DNA of 47,282 nt from NCBI GenBank assembly GCA_900315205.1, contig OMYF01000014.1, positions 1-47,282 on the forward strand, in the 5' to 3' direction. The stretch comes from an uncultured Acidaminococcus sp. (GTDB lineage Bacteria; Bacillota; Negativicutes; Acidaminococcales; Acidaminococcaceae). The notes beneath the pieces are model-generated. The model was not told the DNA's origin and did not search any database. It saw only the letters and a program-made list of their open reading frames with translations. Below, piece by piece: positions 6,999 to 15,932 of this stretch. Positions within the stretch are counted from its first letter, which is position 1. Each line of letters begins with the position of its first letter. The position numbers and the translations under genes are program-made.

Positions 6999-9173
6999 AT
7001 GGCGGATTTAGAAACATTGGAAGTGACCATCAAGAATATCGTTTTCCAGACCGGTGAAGGTACGTTCAGTGTTTTCCGGGCTGTGAACAAGGAACTCGGG
7101 GTCGTGACCTGTGTCTACAGGGGCAAGGCGCCTTATGCGGGAGAACAGGTATCCCTCACGGGTGCCTGGACGACGCATCCCCGCTTCGGCAGACAGTTCC
7201 AGGTCAAGAGCTGGGAAGCCCGCAAACCGTCCGGCCGGGACGCCCTGGTCAGGATGCTCGGCAGCGGGGCGGTGAAGGGCATCGGTCCGAGTCTGGCCCA
7301 GCGGATCGTGGACTGTTTCGGAGAGGCTGCGCTCGATGTCCTGGAAAACCATCCGGAGCGGCTGCAGGAAGTCTCCGGTATCGGAAAGAAAAAGGCCCGC
7401 GCAATCATGGAATCCTACGGAGAGCTGCGGGAATCGCGGAAACTGATCCTGTTCCTCGAGCAGCACGGGATCAGCGGTAATTTTGCGCCGCGCATCCAGA
7501 GCCTCTACGGAGGTACGGCCATCACGCGCATCACGAACAATCCCTACTGTCTGGCAGAAGATGTGGACGGGATCGGATTCGTGACCGCGGACCGCATGGC
7601 CCGCAGCCTTGGCTTCGAGGCCGGCAGCGAGGACCGGATCCGGGCAGGGATCCGCTACGTACTGATGAACAGCGCCAATGAGGGACACACCTGTGTTCCC
7701 GACACATGGCTGATCGAAAAGACTGCACGGACACTCCAGCTGGCAGCGGAAGAAGTGCGCACGGTCTATGCGAAACTCCTTTCACAGGATATCCTGCGGA
7801 CAGAGGATCTGGGAGGCGGACGGACCTGTGTGTACGCTGAATATCTGTATCGGGCGGAAGCAGGTGTCGCCAAACGCCTCCTGCTCCTCAGAGACAAGGT
7901 GAACAGCCTCTGGAAAGTGGACTATGAAGCAATCATCAGGCAGTGGGAAGCCGATGCGGACATCCGGCTCGCACCGGAACAGATCGAAGCCATCCGAGCT
8001 TCCGTGTCCCATGGTGTCTTTGTCCTGACGGGCGGCCCCGGCACGGGCAAGACGACCGTCGTCAAGGGCATTCTGTCCGTCCTGCGGAAGGCAGGCTGCC
8101 ATATCCAGCTGGCAGCCCCGACGGGGCGGGCAGCCAAACGTCTCTCTGAATCGGCAGGAGAACCGGCTCTGACCGTGCACCGCCTTTTGGAATACACACC
8201 CGGAAGCGATGATGGGGAGCCGCTGTGGGGACGCAACGAGGACAATCCTGTCGATGCGGATGCAGTCATCGTGGACGAAGCGTCCATGATGGACATCGTG
8301 CTCATGTACAACCTGCTCAGGGCTTTGCCCATCGGCTGCAGGCTCATCCTTGTCGGGGACATCAACCAGCTGCCGTCAGTGGGGCCGGGATCCGTCCTGA
8401 AGGATATCATCCGCAGCGGGACGATGCCCATCGTCCGTCTGGAAAACGTCTTCCGCCAGGCCCAGCTGAGTCCGATTGTCCGGAATGCGCACCGCATCAA
8501 CCAGGGCCTGATGCCGGAATGGAAAGGCGAGAAGGATTTTGTCTTCACTCCTTTTGCGTCAGAAGAAGAAACGATGCGTTATATCGTGGACCTGTATGAA
8601 AAACTGGTGCGCACCCAGTCATGGGAAAATGTCCAGGTGCTGACACCCATGCATAAGAATGTCTGCGGTGTGGAGAACCTGAACCGCCTGCTCCAGGGAC
8701 GGGTCAATCCGCCGGCCCCGGACAAGCCTGAACTGACGCTGGGACTTCTGTCCTTCCGTGAAGGCGACAAGGTCATGCAGATCCGGAATAACTATGAAAA
8801 GAACGTGTTCAACGGAGATCTTGGCACCATTGAGCGGATCCAGGGAAAATATGTCCTCGTTTCTTTCCCGGACCGGCCCGAAGATCCCCACGTGGGGTAC
8901 GATGGCGCTGAGGTGGAGGACCTGCGCCTGGCCTATGCCATGAGTGTCCATAAAGCTCAGGGCAGCGAGTATGCCGTTGTCATCATGCCCCTCGTGCCGA
9001 GCCACTATATCCTGCTGCAGCGGAATCTCTTTTATACAGCAGTCACGCGAGCCCGCAAACAAGTCTATCTGGCAGGGAGCCTCAAGGCCATGCAGATGGC
9101 CGTCGGCAATGACAGGACACAGAAACGGTATTCCCTTCTGGCCGAACGTCTGAAACAGGCTTTTTTTGAATAA
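6999..9173 (+). CDS. recD2: RecD2-type ATP-dependent 5'-3' DNA helicase
   Basis: A 724-residue superfamily 1B helicase, the normal size for RecD2, which works without RecBC in DNA repair and replication-fork maintenance. Visible parts are an N-terminal OB-like domain (about 5-75), helix-hairpin-helix segments (GIGPSLAQRIV near 95 and VSGIGKKKARAI near 126), Walker A LTGGPGTGKTT near 344, Walker B VDEAS near 425, motif III GDINQLPSVGPGSVL near 453, and the C-terminal UvrD-like YAMSVHKAQGSEY near 650. The ribosome site GAGGTG precedes the ATG by 4-5 nt. A strong terminator follows, so it is a single-gene unit. Confidence 0.95.
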   Translation: MADLETLEVTIKNIVFQTGEGTFSVFRAVNKELGVVTCVYRGKAPYAGEQVSLTGAWTTHPRFGRQFQVKSWEARKPSGRDALVRMLGSGAVKGIGPSLAQRIVDCFGEAALDVLENHPERLQEVSGIGKKKARAIMESYGELRESRKLILFLEQHGISGNFAPRIQSLYGGTAITRITNNPYCLAEDVDGIGFVTADRMARSLGFEAGSEDRIRAGIRYVLMNSANEGHTCVPDTWLIEKTARTLQLAAEEVRTVYAKLLSQDILRTEDLGGGRTCVYAEYLYRAEAGVAKRLLLLRDKVNSLWKVDYEAIIRQWEADADIRLAPEQIEAIRASVSHGVFVLTGGPGTGKTTVVKGILSVLRKAGCHIQLAAPTGRAAKRLSESAGEPALTVHRLLEYTPGSDDGEPLWGRNEDNPVDADAVIVDEASMMDIVLMYNLLRALPIGCRLILVGDINQLPSVGPGSVLKDIIRSGTMPIVRLENVFRQAQLSPIVRNAHRINQGLMPEWKGEKDFVFTPFASEEETMRYIVDLYEKLVRTQSWENVQVLTPMHKNVCGVENLNRLLQGRVNPPAPDKPELTLGLLSFREGDKVMQIRNNYEKNVFNGDLGTIERIQGKYVLVSFPDRPEDPHVGYDGAEVEDLRLAYAMSVHKAQGSEYAVVIMPLVPSHYILLQRNLFYTAVTRARKQVYLAGSLKAMQMAVGNDRTQKRYSLLAERLKQAFFE

Positions 9174-9215
9174 CATCTGCGGCATACTCTGCTTTGTCGT
9201 ACGCAAGTGATATAT

Positions 9216-9252
9216 CCTCTTTACTGGACTGCATCCGGTAAAGAGGTTTTTT
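9216..9252 (+). terminator. Intrinsic terminator of recD2
   Basis: A 13-bp stem (9216-9228 with 9234-9246, one G-T pair), a 5-nt loop and six T residues (9247-9252). Confidence 0.92.
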
Positions 9253-9332
9253 CATATGTCCGGAAAAACCATACAGGCATAGTTTCCAGGTTTTCCGCCG
9301 AAATGTGCTTTCCATCCCCTGCCTCTTCCCCG

Positions 9333-9998
9333 CTATTCCACTGCAGCAAGCACCAGTCCGTATACCCGGGAAACACCGCCTCTCTTCAGTACTCTCGCAG
9401 CCTCCAGCAATGTGCTCCCGGAAGTGCAGATATCGTCCGCCAGGATGGCCCGCTGCGGCAAAGCGGCTCCCTGTTTCAGCGCAAAGCAGCCTTTCAGGTT
9501 TTCCCGGCGTTCTGTCCGGGTGAGACCATATTGGGGCTGTGTGGGCCGGATGCGGCGCAGGACGGGCAAAAAAGGCAGCTGATTTTTCTCTGCCCAGGGC
9601 CGGAAAATTTCTTCCGGGATATCATACCCGCGTTTTTTTCTCCGCCCGGGGTCCGTGGGTACCGGGATCACTGCAGGGGGCAGGATGCCTTCCCCCTGCC
9701 AGGGCATTCCCGTTCTGCCCTGGAGTACTGCCGACATTTCCCGGGCCAGCCGGGGCAGATAGTCTTCGCGTCCTGTGAACTTGGCTCCGTGGAGAGCCGA
9801 CTTGATGCCCCCTTCGTAAAGGAAAACCCGGTAGACCGCAAGTTGCAAAGGTCCCTGGGGGACAAAGCCACGGGGCTGAAGGAGCCTGGCACGGCATTCA
9901 GGACACAGGAGGACCCTGCCCGGCACCGGTCTGCTGCAGCCGGGGCACTGGCAGGGATAAAACAAATCAAGCAGCAGTTCTCTGATTTCCTGCAGCAT
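9333..9998 (-). CDS. comF: ComF-family phosphoribosyltransferase-like protein
   Basis: A 221-residue ComF/GntX-type protein. The N-terminus carries a zinc-ribbon pattern (CQCPGC near residue 18, CPEC near 37), and the C-terminal half has the phosphoribosyltransferase signature ILADDICTSGSTL near 187-199, with RKKRGYD near 120 typical of the family. ComF is needed for DNA uptake during natural transformation in Bacillus and Haemophilus. I chose the ATG at 9998 because GGAAG lies 7 nt upstream and homologues begin just before the cysteine cluster; the frame is open further upstream but does not look coding. No other competence genes are in the window. Confidence 0.88.
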   Translation of the reverse strand: MLQEIRELLLDLFYPCQCPGCSRPVPGRVLLCPECRARLLQPRGFVPQGPLQLAVYRVFLYEGGIKSALHGAKFTGREDYLPRLAREMSAVLQGRTGMPWQGEGILPPAVIPVPTDPGRRKKRGYDIPEEIFRPWAEKNQLPFLPVLRRIRPTQPQYGLTRTERRENLKGCFALKQGAALPQRAILADDICTSGSTLLEAARVLKRGGVSRVYGLVLAAVE

Positions 9999-10168
9999 AG
10001 AAACGCTTCCTTTCCTGACGCGGGCTCTGACCGCCAAAAACACTTGCGGCTGCCAGAATCCCGGGCGCATCATTCTTATCCTGATTGTAACAAAAATCCT
10101 GAAAGATATAGCGGTCCATGCGGCGAAACGCCCTTTGACGGGTGTAAACGTCATCCCACTGCAGGCAA

Positions 10169-10218
10169 AACAGGGTTGTGAAAAATACCAGTATATCGGT
10201 ACTTTTCACAGCCCTGTT
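10169..10218 (-). terminator. Long hairpin between the phosphatase and comF genes
   Basis: Arms 10169-10184 and 10203-10218 form 16 bp with one G-T pair, and TACC/GGTA extends the stem inward. On the minus strand it is followed by a short TTTT, so it may terminate the phosphatase transcript. The 287-bp gap 9999-10285 holds nothing else that I recognise. Confidence 0.5.
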
Positions 10219-10285
10219 CATCAGACGGTGCGGCTTTTGGATTCCGGCTGCAGAGGGAATCCGCGGACAGCACCGTTTTTTTTTG

Positions 10286-11584
10286 CTATTTTTCCAGCAC
10301 GGAGGTATGCATCTCTTCTCCCGTCTTTGTGTATCCTGTGACGGTCAGCTTGTTTTCCGAGGCGTCGAGGACGAGGTAATTGCGGTCCTCCGGCTGCGGT
10401 GCCTCATAGACGTCCAGGGCATGCCGCTTCCAGAGCCCCTTGTACTGCACATCCCCGGCGATGCCCGTCAGGAGATAGAGCGGTCCTGCCGCGTCGCGGA
10501 CAAAATCGCGGATATGGCCGCGGTCACGGTAGGTGTGGAGGTGGGCCGAAAGGACGAGGTCCACGCCGTATTCGTCAAAAATCGGCATCCAGATCCGGCC
10601 GGTTTCGGAAAACCCTTCGGGCCGGGGTTCGGGACGGCTGGCAAAACTGTACTGCAGTGGGTCTTTATGCATAATGACGACTTTCCATTTTTTTCGGGTG
10701 GCAGCCATATCCCTGCGGAACCAGGCAATCTCGTCTTCCGTAAGGTTCGGTTCCCATGGGGCCAGTTCCTCATCCTGCGTGTTCAGGACGACAAAATGGA
10801 CGTCTCCCACGTCATAGGAATAGAACTCGTTCCTGTAGTGCTCCGCGTCACCCGAGGGCAGGGAAAAGAAGTGGATATACGCTTCCGGCCTGCGGACTTT
10901 CCAGTCCAGATTATATGTTTCGTGGTTGCCCATGACGGGAGCGGACGGGATCCGTTCTGCCATCGGTTCTGTTGCGTGGAACCAGGCATCCCACTGGGAA
11001 GCCTGCTCACCGTTATCGACGAGGTCGCCCATATTGACGAAGAAGGCAGCCCCGGGATGGTCGGCATAGGCTTTTTTCGCAAGCTGGTCCCAGCCGGAGT
11101 AGTCAGCGGACTGGCTGTCCGGGAAGATAAGGGCCGTAAAGGAAGGACCGTCCGGCGTGTGGAGAGGATACCAGTCGGTCCGTTTTTCCCCATAGCCTGC
11201 CCGGTATTCATAATCCGCTCCGGGCTTCAGCTCTGTCAAATGGGCTTCATGCAGATAGCGGGTGACTTTGTCATCCGTAAAAACTGTCGTTTCGGCAGGA
11301 ACGGATGCGGTCCCGTTTTCGCCTTTGAGACGGAATTCGACGACAGGATCTTTTTCTTCATAATCCGACTGCCACATGATGGTACGGGAGGTGGAGGGGT
11401 CCTTTGTCATGATTTGACGGACATATGAAACATCCGCTTCGTTTGTCAGATTATAATGGGCGCTGAGGGACTTTGCCTTCCGGGTCACCTGGTTTCTCTG
11501 CGAAGAAAGGCCGGGTACCAGGGCAAAGGCCAGGGCGCAGGCGGCAATCAAGGCGGCCGCAATCCCTGCTGTTTTTTTTCGCAT
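10286..11584 (-). CDS. Exported purple-acid-phosphatase-like metallophosphoesterase
   Basis: A 432-residue protein with an N-terminal hydrophobic segment (residues 5-25) that anchors or exports it, a fibronectin-like purple acid phosphatase N-domain (about 45-140, ending in LKPGADYEYRAG) and a calcineurin-like catalytic domain. Metal-binding motifs are in order: D156 in FPDSQ, GDLVDNG with D187, GNHE with N220 and H221, a His in VIMHKDP near 295, and SAHLHTY near 345. It should hydrolyse phosphate mono- or diesters outside the cytoplasm. The last motif is SAHLH rather than the common GHxH. An AAGGAGAAGG ribosome site precedes the ATG. It appears to be transcribed alone. Confidence 0.85.
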   Translation of the reverse strand: MRKKTAGIAAALIAACALAFALVPGLSSQRNQVTRKAKSLSAHYNLTNEADVSYVRQIMTKDPSTSRTIMWQSDYEEKDPVVEFRLKGENGTASVPAETTVFTDDKVTRYLHEAHLTELKPGADYEYRAGYGEKRTDWYPLHTPDGPSFTALIFPDSQSADYSGWDQLAKKAYADHPGAAFFVNMGDLVDNGEQASQWDAWFHATEPMAERIPSAPVMGNHETYNLDWKVRRPEAYIHFFSLPSGDAEHYRNEFYSYDVGDVHFVVLNTQDEELAPWEPNLTEDEIAWFRRDMAATRKKWKVVIMHKDPLQYSFASRPEPRPEGFSETGRIWMPIFDEYGVDLVLSAHLHTYRDRGHIRDFVRDAAGPLYLLTGIAGDVQYKGLWKRHALDVYEAPQPEDRNYLVLDASENKLTVTGYTKTGEEMHTSVLEK

Positions 11585-11689
11585 GATCCTTCTCCTTGTT
11601 TTTTAGTGTAATCATAATACAGATGCACAGGATTGTGAAATAGTTAGTTTTCATATAAGACTATGCATCCCGGGCATTAAAGGAACCGT

Positions 11690-11722
11690 AAAAAAGAGAC
11701 ATGGACCTCGATCCCTGTCTCT
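11690..11722 (-). terminator. Leftward terminator after the rhodanese gene
   Basis: On the minus strand AGAGACA pairs with TGTCTCT around an interrupted inner stem and is followed by TTTTTT. A second inverted repeat, CCTGGCCG/CGGCCAGG (11737-11744 with 11763-11770), lies just before it. Confidence 0.75.
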
Positions 11723-11849
11723 TCTTCCGGTATCTGCCTGGCCGCTCCTGACAGCGGAAGCCCGGCCAGGACTGTCCCTGCCAGGAGCCATCAGCTTTTT
11801 GCTTCCCGGTCACTGCAGAAAGGGCCTTTGCATTCCTGCGTACGCGTAT

Positions 11850-12347
11850 TTATCTGGCCTTCTTCCACTCGTTATATGCATGGACGGGAGGTGCTCCGGC
11901 AATATATCCGAGCTCCGGGATGTCGGGCCGTTTTTCCTGCAGGGTCTTATAGGCGTCTTTGGAGACGATGCCTCCGCCGCAGTGCAGGAGGACGGGACGG
12001 CCCTCCGGGATTTCGGCATAACGCTCCGCCATTTCCGTATAAGGGATCCACAGGGCTCCGCTGAAGCCTTCTTTCAGTTTCCATTCCGGTGCATTTACTT
12101 CGACGATGACAAGATCCGGCGTCCTCTTCATATAGGCCAGGGCATCATCGGGCGAAAGGCCGCCCAGAAGGTGTGTCTTTGTCTTTTTTGCAGAAGGGGC
12201 CTCAGCCGGAGCTGCTGCGGTTTTTTCCTGGACGGCAGGCTCTTTGCCCGTTTGCTGTGGAACAGTCTTTCCGGCACAGGCGGTAAAAGGAAGCACAATC
12301 AGGCAGAACACGATCATCCATAGTGTTTTTTTGACAATCCGATGCAT
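11850..12347 (-). CDS. Rhodanese-like lipoprotein
   Basis: A 165-residue protein. Residues 1-24 form a lipoprotein-type signal, with a lipobox ending at Cys24 (PFTAC, slightly unusual Phe at -3). A low-complexity Ala/Pro/Lys linker spans about 27-58, then a compact rhodanese domain. The active-site loop is HCGGGIVS with Cys123, so persulfide or sulfurtransferase chemistry is possible. The domain is short (about 105 residues), like single-domain GlpE-type rhodaneses. It is expected to be anchored in the cell envelope. The substrate is unknown. A structured region (12459-12620) lies upstream in its possible leader. Confidence 0.78.
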   Translation of the reverse strand: MHRIVKKTLWMIVFCLIVLPFTACAGKTVPQQTGKEPAVQEKTAAAPAEAPSAKKTKTHLLGGLSPDDALAYMKRTPDLVIVEVNAPEWKLKEGFSGALWIPYTEMAERYAEIPEGRPVLLHCGGGIVSKDAYKTLQEKRPDIPELGYIAGAPPVHAYNEWKKAR

Positions 12348-12458
12348 AGTGGGATTCTCCTTTCTAATGATGAGTTCATTATAGGGAAAACGGAAAGCGT
12401 CATCACCGGTTTATCTTAAGGAAACAGGTGGCTAATCATAAGAAAAAAGAATAAAAAA

Positions 12459-12620
12459 GAGCTGTGATGCGTTGATACTGTGGTACTGTGGGCCGGGTAC
12501 GGAGCGGCTCTCCTGCCATTACCGGGAAATTTATCCTTTCGGCCGGGTTAGAGGCCCCGGCCTGTGAGTATCAGAAAGGAGCTGTGAAAAAATGACTGCT
12601 CATCCTTTCACAGCTCCTTT
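12459..12620 (-). other. Nested inverted repeats: possible structured RNA or riboswitch-like leader
   Basis: This lies in the 333-bp gap 12348-12680. Read on the minus strand, a perfect 15-bp hairpin (12606-12620 with 12575-12589) is followed by an outer stem TGATACT/AGTATCA (12566-12572 with 12473-12479). That stem encloses a 7-bp hairpin GGCCGGG/CCCGGCC, a GAAA/TTTC hairpin and a GGTA/TACC arm containing GGAG/CTCC. The sequence TCACAGCTC followed by TTTTTT (12467-12453) then repeats one arm of the first hairpin, so two pairings compete and one of them ends in a U-tract. The direction fits a leader of the rhodanese lipoprotein gene. I do not recognise a known riboswitch class. Confidence 0.45.
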
Positions 12621-12680
12621 GAGAGAAGCGCAAAGAAACCGGATATCTTTAAAATGACTGCGGACAGGGGCTGAGTTTTT

Positions 12681-13730
12681 TCAGCGGTTCAGCAGATACG
12701 TGTTCAGGGAAGTGCACAGTTCCATTCCGAGAGTATGCGGGGAGAGGGCGATCCAGGCCCCGTCTCTGACAGCACCTTCCGAAACGACTTTGCGGAGCCG
12801 CCGGTCATATTCAGCGCGGTACATGTCTTCGAAGGTCCTGAGGCGCACGTCATAGCGGGAATAAAGATAGATATCCGTAGTCCCGCCGCGGCGGGTCCAG
12901 CGGTTCCAGACCGTGATGATGCCGGTCTTTTCATCATATTCCAGGGAGGCCGAATCAAAATAGACTTCGTAGCGGGAATTGGAGGCCGCCATTTCCCAGC
13001 TGGCTTTGCCTTCTTCCGGAATGGCGGGCAAAGGTTCGGACTGGAGTGAATCAGAAGGTGCAGGGGCTGCCGGCTTTGCTGCGGTATTTGCGCCTGCATT
13101 GGCACGGGCACGGAATTTTTCAAGTGCGCTCACGGTTTTTTCCGCAGAGGCTGCCGCCGGAACGGCTGGTGCAGCCGGCTCTTTGGCTTTAGCCTCTGCC
13201 GGAGCGGTTTTCGTTTCCGCATTGGTGCGGGCACGGAACTTTTCGAGGGCGCTCATGGGTTTTTCCGCAGGGGCTGCCGCCGGAACGGCTGGTGCAGCCG
13301 GCTCTTTGGCTTTGGCCTCAGACGGAGCGGCTTTCGTTTCCGCATTGGCACGGGCGCGGAACTTTTCAAGGGCACTCATGGGTTTTTCCGCGGGGACTGC
13401 CGCCGGAACGGCCGGCTGTGTTTTTTGTGCTGCCGGGGCGGCCGGTTTTGCTTCTGCTGCTGCATCCGCTGCGCCCGGTGCCGCTTCTTTATGATGCGTG
13501 ACGTACCGTCTCCACAGGGGCTGGGCTGCTGCTTCGGCAGCTGCCTTCCGGCGTGCCTCTTCAGCATTCTTTACAGCTTCCTGCCTTGCCTGTTCTTCTG
13601 CGGCGGCCTGCTCGCGGGCACGGGTTGTATAAGTTCTCCAGGAGGGAGCTTCTTCTGCTTCTGCTTTCCACGACACTGGCAAAGAGAGCAGGGCCCCGAC
13701 CATGAGGGACAGGAACAAACGATTTTTCAT
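12681..13730 (-). CDS. Exported Ala/Pro-rich repeat protein with a surface-adhesin-E-like C-terminus
   Basis: A 349-residue protein with a signal peptide (residues 1-25, cut near AEA). A charged, alanine-rich helical stretch spans 30-75. Three copies of a 41-residue unit containing EKPMSALEKFRARANAETK and a Pro/Ala-rich spacer occupy about 110-225. The compact C-terminal domain (about 240-349) contains YEVYFDSASLEYDEKTG and an IITVWNRW strand, resembling the surface-adhesin E domain. No catalytic motif is seen. The repeat block probably forms a flexible periplasmic spacer. AAGGA precedes the ATG. The gene is monocistronic. Confidence 0.75.
   Translation of the reverse strand: MKNRLFLSLMVGALLSLPVSWKAEAEEAPSWRTYTTRAREQAAAEEQARQEAVKNAEEARRKAAAEAAAQPLWRRYVTHHKEAAPGAADAAAEAKPAAPAAQKTQPAVPAAVPAEKPMSALEKFRARANAETKAAPSEAKAKEPAAPAVPAAAPAEKPMSALEKFRARTNAETKTAPAEAKAKEPAAPAVPAAASAEKTVSALEKFRARANAGANTAAKPAAPAPSDSLQSEPLPAIPEEGKASWEMAASNSRYEVYFDSASLEYDEKTGIITVWNRWTRRGGTTDIYLYSRYDVRLRTFEDMYRAEYDRRLRKVVSEGAVRDGAWIALSPHTLGMELCTSLNTYLLNR
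13098..13425 (-). repeat. 123-bp tandem repeat inside the exported protein
   Basis: Units begin at 13098, 13221 and 13344, exactly 123 bp (41 codons) apart, with few differences. The third copy fades near 13425. The period keeps the reading frame, so copy-number change would alter spacer length without breaking the gene. Confidence 0.9.
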
Positions 13731-13885
13731 GGGGTTTCATCCTTTCTTTCGGAACAGGGCGGCCGCATGGGCTGTTCATACACACATGCTGCTGTATTTC
13801 CCACATCCGACTGCTCTTTATTGTAACATAACTGAACTGTATTGGGTGTTTTTTTTGCCCTGAAAAAGGAAAGTCTCAAAGAATA

Positions 13886-13894
13886 TGGTATAAT
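13886..13894 (+). promoter_or_regulatory. Extended -10 promoter of the beta-CASP gene
   Basis: TGGTATAAT with a perfect TATAAT at 13889-13894, 45 bp before the ATG. No clear -35 is seen. Confidence 0.6.
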
Positions 13895-13938
13895 GAGAAT
13901 GGAATTTTCAGAAACTTTAACGTCGGGAGGCAGATCGT

Positions 13939-15546
13939 ATGAAAATCAGGTTTCTCGGAGCTGATAAAATCGTGACAGGATCCTGTCATATGCTGGAGGT
14001 GAATGGAAAGAAAATCCTGCTGGACTGCGGCATGTTCCAGGGATCCAAACTGATCCGGGACCTCAACCGCAGGGAGTTCGCCTTCAATCCCGGTGAAATC
14101 GACGCGGTTGTCCTGAGCCATGCCCATGTCGACCACAGCGGTCTTTTGCCGAAACTTGTCAAGGAAGGTTTCAAGGGCCCCATCTACTGTACCCACGTAA
14201 CGAAGGAACTGTGCGAGATCCTGCTCCCTGACTGCGGCCATATCCAGGAACAGGATGCGGAAATCGCCACGCGCAAGGGACTCCGTGCCGGCCGGGCGGA
14301 GATGAAGCCCATCTATACCGCTGATGACGCCTATCTTGCGCTGAAGCAGTTCGTCTGCTTCGACTACAATGAAAATGTGGAAATCGTTCCGGGAGTGACC
14401 GTCCGCTTCCGCGTAGCCGGCCACATCCTGGGCAGTGCCATCGTCAATCTGCTGATCGAAGAGAACGGCAAAAAAACAAAGCTCATCTTTACCGGTGATA
14501 TCGGGCAGCCCAATGTGCCCATACTGGATGATCCGCACCAGATCACCGGCGCTGATTTCATCATTACCGAATCGACCTATGGCAACCGGACCCATGAGAC
14601 CGTGGACCGGGAAAAAGAACTCCTCGATATCATGAAGGAAGCTCTGGCCCGGGGCGGCAATGTCATCATCCCGGCTTTTGCCGTCGGACGTACGCAGGTC
14701 ATGCTTTACTATTTCCAGAAACTCATGTCCTCGGGTCAGCTGCCCACTGTGCCCATCATGGTCGACAGTCCCATGGCCATCAAGGCGACGCAGGTCCTCA
14801 TGGTCAATCCCGATGAGTATGATGAAGAAGCAAAATCCATCTTCCACAGGCAGGGCGGCCGGCTCTTCAATATGAAGAACGTCCATTATACGGAAACGAC
14901 CCAGGAATCCAGAGCCATCAACGATATGCCGAGCCCGATGATCATCATCTCTGCCAGCGGCATGGCTGACGCGGGCCGTGTCCTCCACCATCTGAAGCAT
15001 AATCTCTGGCGGAAGGATTCGTCCGTCATCTTCGCAGGCTATCAGGCCGAAGGCAGCCTGGGACGCCGCCTGATCGAGGGCGCAAAGAAAGTAAGGATCA
15101 TGGGCGAAGAGATTTCTGTCGGTGCGAAAATTTATAATATGACCGGTTTTTCTGCCCATGCTGATAAGAATCAGATGCTGAAACTCTATAAAGGCATGAT
15201 GCGGAAACCCAAGGCCTTTTTTGTGGTCCACGGCGAATACGATTCAGCCAGTGCCTTTGCAGATCTGCTGCGGACCGAACTCGGCACGGCTGCGTACATC
15301 CCCAACTATGGCGATACCGCCGTCATCGAGGGGACGGAATGGCGGATCGAGCCGTCCCAGTTCATTCTCAAGGAACCGGCTGCCCAGGAAGTCATGGATG
15401 CCCTGCGCGGCCTCGAAAAGGTCTACCTTACCTACAAAGCCAGGATCATGCACCGCGTGATGCAGGATGTCTCGAAAGTGCCGGATATTAAAGTCCGGAT
15501 CGGCAAAGTGAAGAAGTTCATCGACGATCTGTTCAAGAATATCTGA
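13939..15546 (+). CDS. Beta-CASP metallo-beta-lactamase RNase-like protein
   Basis: A 535-residue protein of the YsiA/CPSF73-like RNA-processing branch. The metal site includes HAHVDHSG near residue 60, a histidine in VAGHILGSA near 160 and FTGDIG near 183. The beta-CASP insertion starts at ESTYGNRTH near 208, and motifs B and C are seen as SASGMADAGRVLHHL near 338 and GFSAHADK near 400, with a final VHGE near 430. Relatives cleave RNA, and the domain order supports an RNA rather than small-molecule substrate. A C-terminal tail of about 60 residues (RIMHRVMQDVSKV onwards) is extra. The 320 bp after it contain no gene that I can support. Confidence 0.88.
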   Translation: MKIRFLGADKIVTGSCHMLEVNGKKILLDCGMFQGSKLIRDLNRREFAFNPGEIDAVVLSHAHVDHSGLLPKLVKEGFKGPIYCTHVTKELCEILLPDCGHIQEQDAEIATRKGLRAGRAEMKPIYTADDAYLALKQFVCFDYNENVEIVPGVTVRFRVAGHILGSAIVNLLIEENGKKTKLIFTGDIGQPNVPILDDPHQITGADFIITESTYGNRTHETVDREKELLDIMKEALARGGNVIIPAFAVGRTQVMLYYFQKLMSSGQLPTVPIMVDSPMAIKATQVLMVNPDEYDEEAKSIFHRQGGRLFNMKNVHYTETTQESRAINDMPSPMIIISASGMADAGRVLHHLKHNLWRKDSSVIFAGYQAEGSLGRRLIEGAKKVRIMGEEISVGAKIYNMTGFSAHADKNQMLKLYKGMMRKPKAFFVVHGEYDSASAFADLLRTELGTAAYIPNYGDTAVIEGTEWRIEPSQFILKEPAAQEVMDALRGLEKVYLTYKARIMHRVMQDVSKVPDIKVRIGKVKKFIDDLFKNI

Positions 15547-15820
15547 ACAAGGAAAAAGGGAAGCGGGAAAAATAGAGAAAAATGCGGAGCGAGACCCGTC
15601 TGACAGGTATGGTGTTCTGCCGCTGCTGATCGGATTTCAGCGCGGCGGCCATCCACAGGCGGGTATCCATCCGTGATATCCGGTGTTTTCCATTTGCGTC
15701 TGATCCCATCTTCTCCCTGTTATCTGTCAGATTCCTTCTGCGGGAGGATTTCCTGCAGATGAAGGGTACTGAACGGCATCTTGTTGACAGCTTTCCGCAT
15801 TTTTGTTCAAAGTGTGTCAA

Positions 15821-15849
15821 TTGACAGCATCACAGGAATAGCATATAAT
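15821..15849 (+). promoter_or_regulatory. Consensus sigma-A promoter of typA
   Basis: TTGACA (15821-15826) and TATAAT (15844-15849) are perfect and separated by 17 nt. Predicted transcription starts near 15856, leaving a leader of about 75 nt. Confidence 0.92.
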
Positions 15850-15877
15850 AATGTGGTCAAAAATTTTTGGTTACAGT

Positions 15878-15923
15878 GAGGATGCTTTTGACAAGCATCC
15901 TCTTGATTTATCTCAAGAGGGGA
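15878..15923 (+). promoter_or_regulatory. Two mutually exclusive hairpins in the typA leader
   Basis: Hairpin I pairs GAGGATGCTT (15878-15887) with AAGCATCCTC (15893-15902). Hairpin II pairs CCTCTTGA (15899-15906) with TCAAGAGG (15913-15920). They share 15899-15902, so they compete. The right arm of hairpin II contains part of the ribosome site (AGAGGGG, 15917-15923). Hairpin I would free it and hairpin II would hide it. Neither hairpin is followed by a U-run. Confidence 0.65.
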
Positions 15924-15932
15924 AAGGCTTTT

